From: Candidatus Obscuribacter sp.
GTDB taxonomy: Bacteria > Cyanobacteriota > Vampirovibrionia > Obscuribacterales > Obscuribacteraceae
Assembly: GCA_016718315.1 (NCBI GenBank)
Contig: JADKDV010000010.1
Span: 27,490-91,489 of the forward strand
Direction: 5' to 3'
Length of the DNA: 64,000 nt
A program made the position numbers and the translations under genes. Every line of letters starts with the position of its first letter. Position 1 is the first letter of the stretch. Of this stretch, positions 19,061 through 27,049 are shown one piece after another. The notes under the pieces are model-generated. The model had not been told where the DNA came from, made no database searches, and saw only the letters and a list, made by a program, of their open reading frames with translations.

Positions 19061-19267
19061 TCGTTCACAAGCCAGCAAATAAGCTATGACCATACAACTC
19101 ATGGCTAATTATGACTTTTGTTGTTGTCAATTTTGCCAAGTGGAAAGCTCGTTGGCAGAATTTATGTAAAAGGGCATTATTTGGCAAAACTGAGCATCAG
19201 GTAAGCGCGCATTGACATCCACATTTGGCGTATGCTTCCCCAATCGCATATCTCTTATGGAGCAACA

Positions 19268-20137
19268 ATGTCAAGCATCTATAGATCAATGATCATAGCT
19301 TTGATTGCATGTGTTTTCGGACTATCCGTCTCACAGGCTTTTGCAGCAGAAAAGAAAATGTTTGGTGGTGGTGAGTACGATCCCGCCCTTGAACAAATGA
19401 CCGCCTATCCCTGTGACGAACCCTATCCGGACAAGAACGAACCGCTTGTAATCAAAGATATGTTTTCGTATCTACAACCATGGAATGGCTATTGCAATCC
19501 AGCCAGCATGCCGCCAGAAGATGCCAAAAGATTGCCCTGCCAGACATCCAACATCAAACCAACAATGAAGTACCACGGTGTCCAAATAGTTGGCAACAAG
19601 TGGATGCACAGAGCATGCGAAGAAGCCCTCAAATCAGTACAAATGGGCGGCGGACCTTTTGCCACAGTAATTGTGCAAATTGACGACGACACCAACAAAG
19701 TAATTCGTTACTGGGTCTCTCACAACCACGTAACCCTATGGAAAGATCCTACCGCTCACGGTGAGACTACCTGCATCAGACAAGCATGCAGAGAACTCAA
19801 TGTATTTAACCTGGGCAAAATCGAAAAAGACAATCCAAACCTCAAATTGCCCCAGACTTGCAAAACATCGCACTGCGATCTTTACACAAGTGCTGAGCCA
19901 TGCCCCATGTGCTACTCCGCTACCCGCTGGGCCAATATCAAAAACATCTATTTTGCTGCCACCGTATATGATGCAGCGACTCAAGGTGTGCGCTTTAACG
20001 ATGAGCCTCAGTACGCTGAGCTTTCACTCAACTACGAAGACAGAGTCAAACTCGGTGTCAACTGCTTCCAGTGCACAACAGACAACTCACTGGATGCTTT
20101 TAACCACTACAAACGCGCTAGCACAATCAAGTACTAA
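19268..20137 (+). CDS. Exported cytidine/guanine-deaminase-fold protein
   Basis: 289 aa from the ATG at 19268, chosen because GGAG lies eight bases upstream and because it puts the signal peptide (MIIALIACVFGLSVSQAFA) at the N-terminus. The zinc sites of the deaminase superfamily are complete: HGE at 164-166 (His ligand, Glu proton shuttle) and PCPMC at 211-215 (two Cys ligands). The core is nearest the guanine deaminase/TadA branch. Nucleoside deaminases are normally cytoplasmic; this one is Sec-exported and has an extra N-terminal stretch of ~80 residues and many further Cys, as expected of a disulfide-bonded periplasmic protein. The substrate is unknown. A strong terminator follows. Confidence 0.82.
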   Translation: MSSIYRSMIIALIACVFGLSVSQAFAAEKKMFGGGEYDPALEQMTAYPCDEPYPDKNEPLVIKDMFSYLQPWNGYCNPASMPPEDAKRLPCQTSNIKPTMKYHGVQIVGNKWMHRACEEALKSVQMGGGPFATVIVQIDDDTNKVIRYWVSHNHVTLWKDPTAHGETTCIRQACRELNVFNLGKIEKDNPNLKLPQTCKTSHCDLYTSAEPCPMCYSATRWANIKNIYFAATVYDAATQGVRFNDEPQYAELSLNYEDRVKLGVNCFQCTTDNSLDAFNHYKRASTIKY

Positions 20138-20155
20138 TCGGTACCTGATATGAGC

Positions 20156-20189
20156 AAAAAAGGGAGGCACCCGGTGCTTCTCTTTTTTT
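20156..20189 (+). terminator. Intrinsic terminator after the exported deaminase
   Basis: A long stem (AAAAGGGAGGCAC pairing with GTGCTTCTCTTTT, three-base loop) is followed by a T run. It begins about 18 bp after the stop codon. Confidence 0.8.
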
Positions 20190-20322
20190 GTCTTTATTAT
20201 TGAGGTGTGAATATTGGAAGACGTGGCATAGTACTAAAACTTGGACTAATAATAAAAATTGGACTAGTAATAAGGCCCCGTAAATTAATAGATTGGTTAT
20301 AACTTAGATTTCTGGAGGTGCT

Positions 20323-21744
20323 GTGGATACAGCCAGCGACGAAAAAAACAAAAGCACTCCTATGGCGTCTTTGCACGACAATACAGTCTCGCCCAGGGAC
20401 GACAGAAGAGACCGTGGGCGCATTTTGCACGAAGCCTTCCCCCACGCACTCCATGCTAAATGGGTCAAACCAGCCAACCGACCAAGTCCCGTAGACGTAA
20501 TCGAACAAAGCCACGTGGGACGGCTGCCTGAGCTAGCCCCCTTGCGCTACGGACGCATGCTAGTCTCGCCTTTTACCTTTTATCGTGGCACAGCTGGCAT
20601 CATGGCATTTGACCTCAACTCCATGGGCTCCACCAATGTCAGAGTACAGGCTTGCGGCGATAGCCATATGCTCAACTTTGGCGCCTTTGCCACGCCAGAG
20701 CGCAATATTATTTTTGACCTCAATGATTTTGATGAGACCCTGCCAGCCCCCTGGGAATGGGACGTCAAACGGCTGGCGGTGAGCTTTGTCCTGGCCTGCC
20801 GCGACAATGGTCTCAAAGAAAAATACGCCAGAAGCTCAGCTGAGGCTGTAGCTAAAGCCTACCGCAAAAAAATGACCGAATATTCGCGCAAGAGTATCCT
20901 CGATATATGGTATGACCGCATCGACTGGGAGCGTGTCATAGACAGGACCTCAGATCCCGAGCTGCAGCGCAAAATTAAAGCCCGCACCGAAAAAGCCTTA
21001 AAACGCACGATTCAGACACACTATTTTCCTAAGATGACCGAGGTGCAGGAAGGCAAGTTTATCTTTAAAGATAATCCGCCCTCCCTCTATCACCTTAAGG
21101 GTGCCGAGCAAGACAAATTTAGAGAAAATGCCCTGGAGGCATTTAGACTCTATAGAGGTACTCTGCAAGACGACAAACAACGTTTGTTTGACCGTTACAA
21201 ACTCTCTGACGTGGCTATAAAAGTAGTAGGCGTTGGCTCAGTCGGCACCTATTGTGCTGTAGCGCTGATGCTGGCTCCTGATACAGAGCCCCTGATTTTG
21301 CAGTTAAAAGAAGCAAAAGCCTCGGTACTTGAGCCTTTTGCTGGACAGAGCGAATTTGTAAACCACGGACAAAGAGTTGTAGCCGGACAACGAATTATTC
21401 AATCGGCCTCGGATATATTCCTGGGCTGGACTGAGTTTAGTGACGGCCGCCATTTTTATATAAGACAGTTGCGTGACGCCAAAGTCAAACTCGAGCCCGC
21501 ACTCTGGGACGGCGACCATATGCAAGAAATCGCCGAAATCATGGGTATCGTGCTGGCTCGAGCCCACGCCCGCTCTGGAGACGCGGCGGTGGTCAGCGGC
21601 TATCTTGGTGAAGAGTCCACATTTGATGAAGCAATTGGCTCTTTTGCTCTGGCTTATGCCGACCAGGCCGAAGCCGATTATGAAGAATTTGCACAGGCAA
21701 TTCGCTCAGGCAGGTTACAAGCGGCTACAGATCTCGGACTTTAG
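20323..21744 (+). CDS. DUF2252 family protein
   Basis: 473 aa covering the whole DUF2252 family. Recognisable blocks are MLVSPFTFYRGTAGIMAFDL, CGDSHMLNFGAFATPERN, FDLNDFDETLPAPWEWDVKR and the late GYLGEESTFDEAIGSFALAYADQ. The family is distantly related to aminoglycoside-phosphotransferase/kinase-like folds; no function is established. The start is GTG with GGAGG four to five bases before it. It heads a plus-strand run with an MFS transporter (29-bp gap) and an SMP-30 lactonase (16-bp gap). Weak sequence repeats near 20215-20280 lie upstream. Confidence 0.9.
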   Translation: MDTASDEKNKSTPMASLHDNTVSPRDDRRDRGRILHEAFPHALHAKWVKPANRPSPVDVIEQSHVGRLPELAPLRYGRMLVSPFTFYRGTAGIMAFDLNSMGSTNVRVQACGDSHMLNFGAFATPERNIIFDLNDFDETLPAPWEWDVKRLAVSFVLACRDNGLKEKYARSSAEAVAKAYRKKMTEYSRKSILDIWYDRIDWERVIDRTSDPELQRKIKARTEKALKRTIQTHYFPKMTEVQEGKFIFKDNPPSLYHLKGAEQDKFRENALEAFRLYRGTLQDDKQRLFDRYKLSDVAIKVVGVGSVGTYCAVALMLAPDTEPLILQLKEAKASVLEPFAGQSEFVNHGQRVVAGQRIIQSASDIFLGWTEFSDGRHFYIRQLRDAKVKLEPALWDGDHMQEIAEIMGIVLARAHARSGDAAVVSGYLGEESTFDEAIGSFALAYADQAEADYEEFAQAIRSGRLQAATDLGL

Positions 21745-21757
21745 AGTGTGCTATTGC

Positions 21758-21763
21758 TATCAT
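21758..21763 (+). promoter_or_regulatory. Candidate -10 element for the MFS gene (leaderless)
   Basis: TATCAT ends ten bases before the ATG at 21774, which has no Shine-Dalgarno sequence. The case is weaker than the others because the gene may also be read from the DUF2252 transcript. Confidence 0.25.
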
Positions 21764-21773
21764 AGCTAGCACT

Positions 21774-23012
21774 ATGGAAACCCTAATTGAAAAGCCGAGA
21801 GTCGTGACTGTCGACAGTCCGGACAGAGAAAATATCCAGACCGGCATCGCCAAAGCGGCTGGTGCCCTAACTTTTATTGCTGGACTAAATGGTGGCTGGC
21901 TGGGACCTTTAATCCAGCCTATCGCCAAGAGTCAAAACCTGCCTTTAGACCAGGTGGGTCTAATCGTCAGCCTGCTTTGTGGTGGCTGTTTTGTCTCACA
22001 AGCACTGGGTCCCAAAATACTGGCACTGCTTGGTGGCAAAAGAGCGCTTATTACTGGTGCTAGCTTGCTTGCTACCGGCATGCTCGGGCTGGCTTTTGCC
22101 AAAGGTCTTATCCCTCTGTTATTTATGGCGTTTTTAGCCGGTCTTGGCACTGGTATCAACAGCATTGCCGGACACGTCTGTCTGCTGGCATTTTTTAGAG
22201 AAAAAGGAGCATCGGCTCTTTCTAAGCTAAATATTTCTTACGGTGTCGGCGCTCTCATTGCACCACAGATAGTGATGGCGCTAGCTGCCCTGACCTATCA
22301 ATCCATCTTTATCATATCGGCGGCTCTGAGCCTGGCTGTGGCTGGTTTTCTTACAACTCTGCCCAAAATGGACAGAGAGATGCACATCAACAAAATAGAA
22401 GGTGCCACCACACCGGTCAAAGAAAGCTTTCTGTCATTTTTTACTCTGCCCATGGCACTGATGGCGGCCGTTACCTTCCTCTATGTTGGTACTGAGAGCT
22501 CAGCAGGCACCTGGCTCTTTACTTATATGCATGACGCCCGCAGTGCCTCAGATAAGCTGGCATCACTGGCGGTGACATCACTATTTATGGGATTGACTCT
22601 GGGACGACTTATCGCCATCAAAGCAACAGTCAAATTTAAACCGTCAAAAGTAACTCTAGTAGCCATGTCGCTTGTGGTATTAGCTTTTGTCGGTCTGGAT
22701 TTGCTCAGCGCCACCGAGCATCTCGCATTACTTTTAGCTCTCGCTATTGGTGTTGGACTCGGTCCAATCTATCCCAGTATGGTGGCGCAGACAGCTCACC
22801 TGGTTAAGGACAGACCGGAGCGAGCGGCCTCAGTTACAGCCCTGGCTATATCCAGTGGCGCCGTTGGAGGCATCCTCATGCCTGGCATCACTGGACAGGT
22901 CCTGGCTCGTATCGGCGTGGAGCAATCCATGGTCTTTATCACTGCATTATCACTAATTATGCTTGTGACATTCAGCCTGGCACTTTTATCAATAAAATCA
23001 CAAGCCAAATAA
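21774..23012 (+). CDS. Major facilitator superfamily transporter
   Basis: 412 aa with a ~25-residue cytoplasmic N-terminus and about twelve hydrophobic helices separated by a central loop near 195-220, the MFS plan. The loop between helices 2 and 3 carries LGGKRALITGASLL, a variant of the GxxxDRxGRR motif with weak match. It resembles the FucP/sugar-transporter-like and YfkF-type groups in general form, but the substrate cannot be named. It lies between DUF2252 and an SMP-30 sugar lactonase, so a sugar or sugar acid is a reasonable guess. Confidence 0.85.
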   Translation: METLIEKPRVVTVDSPDRENIQTGIAKAAGALTFIAGLNGGWLGPLIQPIAKSQNLPLDQVGLIVSLLCGGCFVSQALGPKILALLGGKRALITGASLLATGMLGLAFAKGLIPLLFMAFLAGLGTGINSIAGHVCLLAFFREKGASALSKLNISYGVGALIAPQIVMALAALTYQSIFIISAALSLAVAGFLTTLPKMDREMHINKIEGATTPVKESFLSFFTLPMALMAAVTFLYVGTESSAGTWLFTYMHDARSASDKLASLAVTSLFMGLTLGRLIAIKATVKFKPSKVTLVAMSLVVLAFVGLDLLSATEHLALLLALAIGVGLGPIYPSMVAQTAHLVKDRPERAASVTALAISSGAVGGILMPGITGQVLARIGVEQSMVFITALSLIMLVTFSLALLSIKSQAK

Positions 23013-23028
23013 TGGCAATAGAGGCAAA

Positions 23029-23934
23029 TTGAAGACATATACAGCCGCCCCAGTGGCCGGTGCTAAAAACTTCCGCACCACTCTTGGTGAGGGAGCGCTC
23101 TGGGAAAGCGAGTCAGAGCTATTGTATTTTGTCGACATAGACGGTCAGGCGGTGCACTCTTACGACCCCGAGTCGGGCAAACACCACTACAAAAAAACCG
23201 GCAACAAAGTAAGCACTGTGGTCAAAAGAGCCGGTCACAAACAAATCCTCATAGCAGTAGGACACGATCTGGAATTAATCGCTCAGGATTTGCAGTGGGA
23301 AGCACAAAGAGATTTTGCCCTTTTAGCCAAAGTACCACTGGACAAATCGATGCGCTTTAACGATGGCAAATGCGATGCTAAAGGTCGCTTCTGGTGCGGC
23401 ACGATGGCGCTGGCCGAAACAGAAGGGGCGGGCGAACTGTATAAGATGGAAACCGACCATACAGTAAGCAAACAGCTATCAGATGTCACCATATCCAATG
23501 GCATCTGCTGGAGCTTTGACAATAAGACCATGTATTACATAGACACACCAAAAGGCACTGTCGATGCCTTTGACTATGACCTCGATTTGGGCACTATCTC
23601 TAACCGCCGTGTTGTGGTTAATAACCAATGGGGCGGACAATTTGATGGCATGACTATAGACAGTCAGGGCAATCTCTACATCGCCCTCTGGGGCGGCAGC
23701 AAAGTCATTGCTATCAATCCCAATAATGATAAAGACAAACAGTTAATTGCCACAATAGAATTACCGGAAGTCTTGAACGTTACTAGTTGTGCTTTTGGCG
23801 GTAATGATTTGAAGACTCTATTTATCACCACGGCAACCAATCAGACAGATTTAAAGGACTATCCAAACGCCGGACTCTTGCATCAAGTGTCGCTCAACAT
23901 ACCGGGTTTGGCAGCTCATCAATACCGCGGCTAA
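23029..23934 (+). CDS. SMP-30/regucalcin family lactonase
   Basis: 301 aa, a six-bladed propeller typical of SMP-30/gluconolactonase. LGEGALWESESELLYFVDI supplies the metal-binding Glu, FNDGKCDAKGRFWCGTM the Asn/Asp region and ISNGICWSFDNKTMYYIDT the third metal block. Members hydrolyse aldonolactones such as gluconolactone with a divalent metal. No signal peptide is present. The start is TTG, with AGAGG four bases upstream; the nearby ATG at 23013 runs into a stop. It lies 16 bp behind the MFS gene. Confidence 0.88.
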   Translation: MKTYTAAPVAGAKNFRTTLGEGALWESESELLYFVDIDGQAVHSYDPESGKHHYKKTGNKVSTVVKRAGHKQILIAVGHDLELIAQDLQWEAQRDFALLAKVPLDKSMRFNDGKCDAKGRFWCGTMALAETEGAGELYKMETDHTVSKQLSDVTISNGICWSFDNKTMYYIDTPKGTVDAFDYDLDLGTISNRRVVVNNQWGGQFDGMTIDSQGNLYIALWGGSKVIAINPNNDKDKQLIATIELPEVLNVTSCAFGGNDLKTLFITTATNQTDLKDYPNAGLLHQVSLNIPGLAAHQYRG

Positions 23935-24030
23935 ATCATAATCCCTAAAAATTATTCTAATCATGGCGTTAGCTTGCTCTTGCCTATTAAACTTATCTGC
24001 ACTACTGGATGGATAACTACGGCAGGCAAG

Positions 24031-24519
24031 ATGAACAAAAAAGTAAGTAAGCTAAAGACAAAAGCACTCACAACCAGCGCTCTGACATTACTGAGCTTAT
24101 CCAGTAGCAGTGCTGCTTTTGCCCAGGATGCCGGCAATCCGGTCTACAACCTCAATGGTCCAATACCCACTGCCAATGCCCGTATGATTGTCACCACCAC
24201 AATGAATGTAGACGGCTATCGCATAGTCGATTACAAAGGTGTCGTCAGAGGCATGATCGTGCGCCAGCCGACAATCATGCAGGGTTTTAAAGCCAGCTTT
24301 AAAAGCATCGTCGGCGGTACCATGGGTAGCTATAGCGAGATGTGTGAACAAGCTCGCAATCAGGCATACGAATCAATGGTGGCCAAAGCAGGCGCACTGG
24401 GAGCCAATGCCATCGTCGGTATGCGTTATGACAGCACTGCTTTTAACGCCTCTGCCACCGACATGGGTTGCGAGATTGTGGCTTACGGCACAGCCGTGAC
24501 CATCGAGCCTATTAAGTAA
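24031..24519 (+). CDS. Exported YbjQ (UPF0145)-like protein
   Basis: 162 aa from the ATG at 24031, which gives a signal peptide (lysine-rich start, hydrophobic core, SSAAFAQ). An in-frame TTG 19 codons upstream would put a poor leader in front and is rejected. Residues about 50-160 match the YbjQ/UPF0145 fold, with GYRIVDYKGVVRGMIVR, then the conserved EARxxAxxxM-like helix (CEQARNQAYESMVAKAGALGANAIVGMRYD). YbjQ proteins form pentamers and have been suggested to bind metals, but most lack a signal. Function is unknown. It stands alone between the lactonase and ybiT. Confidence 0.78.
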   Translation: MNKKVSKLKTKALTTSALTLLSLSSSSAAFAQDAGNPVYNLNGPIPTANARMIVTTTMNVDGYRIVDYKGVVRGMIVRQPTIMQGFKASFKSIVGGTMGSYSEMCEQARNQAYESMVAKAGALGANAIVGMRYDSTAFNASATDMGCEIVAYGTAVTIEPIK

Positions 24520-24566
24520 TAGTCTCAGTTTTAGCCTGGCGCGTCATCTAAGCCTCCTGTTAGCGG

Positions 24567-24572
24567 TATAAT
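24567..24572 (+). promoter_or_regulatory. Candidate -10 (TATAAT) for the YbiT-type ABC-F gene
   Basis: TATAAT lies 28 bp before the ATG at 24601; the implied short leader contains GGAGG at 24583-24587. No convincing -35 is visible. Confidence 0.4.
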
Positions 24573-24600
24573 CTCCGCCTGCTGGAGGTATCAACAAAGC

Positions 24601-26202
24601 ATGATTACAGTAACTGAAGTTTCTAAAGGATTCGGGTCCAGGACACTCTTCGACAACGTCTCGGTCAAATTTACTCCTGGCAACCGATATGGTTTGACAG
24701 GTCCTAATGGCTCCGGCAAGTCCACATTTATGAAAATCCTTACTGGCGAAAGTGAAGCCAGTAATGCTGGCATTATCTCCAGACCCAACAAAGTCGGCGT
24801 GCTTAAGCAAAACCAATTTGCCTATGACAACGAGCGCATTATCGATACAGTAATCATGGGCAATGAAGCCCTCTGGCAAGCTTTTCAAGAGCGCGACGCC
24901 ATCTGCGCCAAAGAAAACCTCACCGAAGACGAAATGAACAGACTCGGTGAGTTAGAAGTAATCATCGCTGACGAAAACGGTTATGCAGCCGAAATTGAGG
25001 CAGCAGAAATTTTGCGTGGTATCGGCATCGGCGATGACGAACACGAAAACCTGATGAAAACTCTACCTACTGACTATAAGTTTAGAGTTCTACTGGCTCA
25101 AGCACTTTATGGCGAGCCCCAGGCGCTCCTTCTGGACGAACCTACAAACCACCTTGACCTTGAGTCAATTTTTTGGCTGGAAGAGTTTCTCTCCAACTAT
25201 GACGGTACTTTGATTGTCATCTCTCACGACCGCCACTTCTTAAACTCTGTCTGCACCCATATTGCCGACATCGACTACGACACAATCATCATCTACAACG
25301 GTGGCTATGATGATATGGTCTCGCAAAAAATCCAAGCCAGACAAACAATTGAATCAGCCAACAAAGACAAAGCTAAAAAAATAGCCCAGTTGCAAGAGTT
25401 TGTCGCCAAGTTTGCCGCCGGTCAGCGCTCATCCCAGGTGCAATCACGCCGTAAAGAAATGGATAGACTGGCGCCTCAAGAGCTAAAACGCTCCAATATC
25501 CAGCGCCCCTTTATCCGCTTTGAGCAAGAAAAACCATCAGGCAGAGAAGTGCTCATCACCCGTGGATTGACCAAAGGTTTTGACGGAAACACACTCTTTA
25601 GCAATGTCGACATGGAAATCATGCGCGGTGACAGAGTAGCCATAATCGGCGCCAACGGTGTTGGTAAAACCACACTCTTGCGCTGCTTAATCAACGAAAT
25701 CGAACCAGATGAAGGCTCCATCAAATGGACTGACAATGCCACCTGGAGTTATTATCCGCAGGATTATCACGACGAAATCAAACCTGGCTCTACAGCACTT
25801 GATTGGCTGATGCAGTTTATGGTCGACGAAGGCCAGCAATATGTACGCAGTGTGCTAGGTCGCATGCTCTTTAGTGGAGACGACAGTTTAAAAGCCACCG
25901 AAGCACTCTCTGGAGGCGAAGCCGCCAGATTGCTTATGGCGCGCATGATGATGCTTAAAAACCCGGTACTGGTCTTTGACGAGCCCACAAACCACCTGGA
26001 TCTTGAAGCAGTTTCGGCCCTGGGCGAGGGACTGGCACAATTTCCGGGTACTGTCTTTGTAGTGACCCATGATAGAGATCTTGTATCTACAGTAGCGACT
26101 CGCATCCTCTCCTTCACACCCAATGGTCTGATAAATTTTGCTGGTACTTATGATGAGTATCTCCAGGACTATCCGATGAAAGAGCTTGCTCGCCGCCGCT
26201 AA
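24601..26202 (+). CDS. ybiT: ABC-F family ATPase, YbiT type
   Basis: 533 aa, close in length and sequence plan to Escherichia coli YbiT. Blocks shared with it include RYGLTGPNGSGKSTFMKIL, DTVIMGNEALWQAFQERD, VLLAQALYG, ISHDRHFLNSVCTHIADIDY and the ending FAGTYDEYLQDY. Both cassettes have intact Walker A, signature (the second LSGGEAAR) and DEPTNHLDLE. It should act at the ribosome as a translation factor. GGAGG lies 12 to 13 bases before the ATG, slightly long. It is the third ABC-F gene in the window and belongs to a different subfamily from the other two. Confidence 0.92.
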   Translation: MITVTEVSKGFGSRTLFDNVSVKFTPGNRYGLTGPNGSGKSTFMKILTGESEASNAGIISRPNKVGVLKQNQFAYDNERIIDTVIMGNEALWQAFQERDAICAKENLTEDEMNRLGELEVIIADENGYAAEIEAAEILRGIGIGDDEHENLMKTLPTDYKFRVLLAQALYGEPQALLLDEPTNHLDLESIFWLEEFLSNYDGTLIVISHDRHFLNSVCTHIADIDYDTIIIYNGGYDDMVSQKIQARQTIESANKDKAKKIAQLQEFVAKFAAGQRSSQVQSRRKEMDRLAPQELKRSNIQRPFIRFEQEKPSGREVLITRGLTKGFDGNTLFSNVDMEIMRGDRVAIIGANGVGKTTLLRCLINEIEPDEGSIKWTDNATWSYYPQDYHDEIKPGSTALDWLMQFMVDEGQQYVRSVLGRMLFSGDDSLKATEALSGGEAARLLMARMMMLKNPVLVFDEPTNHLDLEAVSALGEGLAQFPGTVFVVTHDRDLVSTVATRILSFTPNGLINFAGTYDEYLQDYPMKELARRR

Positions 26203-26220
26203 CAGGCAAAGATAATCAAT

Positions 26221-27036
26221 ATGACCACACCGGAATCCGCACCGATAATTACGCCTGAAGAAGCTCTCAAGCTCGCCCTGGAAGCCCTTGATGCGCCTTT
26301 GACGGATATTGCCGAGAAAAACTTCAAGACCATAGTGATGGCCATAGAAGCCAGACATGGTCTTAATCAAAAAGAAGTAGCCGGAGAACTCCAGCGCATC
26401 TCCAAAGAGATAGAAGCGCTCGGTCGCCTGGAAGCGGCCATGGAGTTTAAACAGCGCTCCACCGAAATGATGCTCAAACTCGGTATGGAGCGCCGCCGCC
26501 GCGATAGACCAGAGGCCACCAGCACCAATTTGCCTGTAACCGCGCCCTCTCTTACGCTCACCAAGCGACCGGCTCCTATAAGCCCAATGAATGCCACAAG
26601 CCCCACCAGCGCCCAGAGTGCTTTTGTGCCCACAAGACAAAATGCCTCTGCCACTGCTAACAACTTGCAGTCAATGAGGGCTCCGGGTGAGGTACCAAAC
26701 TTTGACCGCCTGGTATATTTTGTCCACACCACATCTAGCTTTGAAGCCGACCTCAACTTTTACGCCAAAGTAGCTGGGGCAAAAGTAGAATGGGCTCATG
26801 ATAGTGGCGGCAAAAAATGTCGCGCTCTAAAAATGAACAAAGAGCCTGTCATACTGCTAATCGAAAGCGACACTCTGCCGCGAGTATTGCCAGTGTATGC
26901 AGTCAATGACCTGGAGCGCGCCACTGTTCAACTTATTGAACATGGCTATAGCGAAAAAGAAAAATTGATGACACCGCGCGGCATGGCAACAATATTTAGA
27001 CCGGCAACTGGTATGACCATTGGTATCATTCGCTAA
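26221..27036 (+). CDS. Protein with C-terminal VOC/glyoxalase-like domain
   Basis: 271 aa. Residues about 10-95 are acidic and helical with no recognised family. Residues 100-155 are a Pro/Thr/Ser/Ala-rich linker. Residues about 158-271 look like a single VOC (glyoxalase/bleomycin resistance-fold) module: FDRLVYFVHTTSSFEADLNF, FYAKVAGAKVEW and the final FRPATGMTIGIIR. The usual metal ligands are not clearly conserved, so catalysis is uncertain. It lies 18 bp after ybiT and 13 bp before glutaminase, in what looks like one transcription unit. Confidence 0.65.
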   Translation: MTTPESAPIITPEEALKLALEALDAPLTDIAEKNFKTIVMAIEARHGLNQKEVAGELQRISKEIEALGRLEAAMEFKQRSTEMMLKLGMERRRRDRPEATSTNLPVTAPSLTLTKRPAPISPMNATSPTSAQSAFVPTRQNASATANNLQSMRAPGEVPNFDRLVYFVHTTSSFEADLNFYAKVAGAKVEWAHDSGGKKCRALKMNKEPVILLIESDTLPRVLPVYAVNDLERATVQLIEHGYSEKEKLMTPRGMATIFRPATGMTIGIIR

Positions 27037-27049
27037 CAGGTGAAATAAC

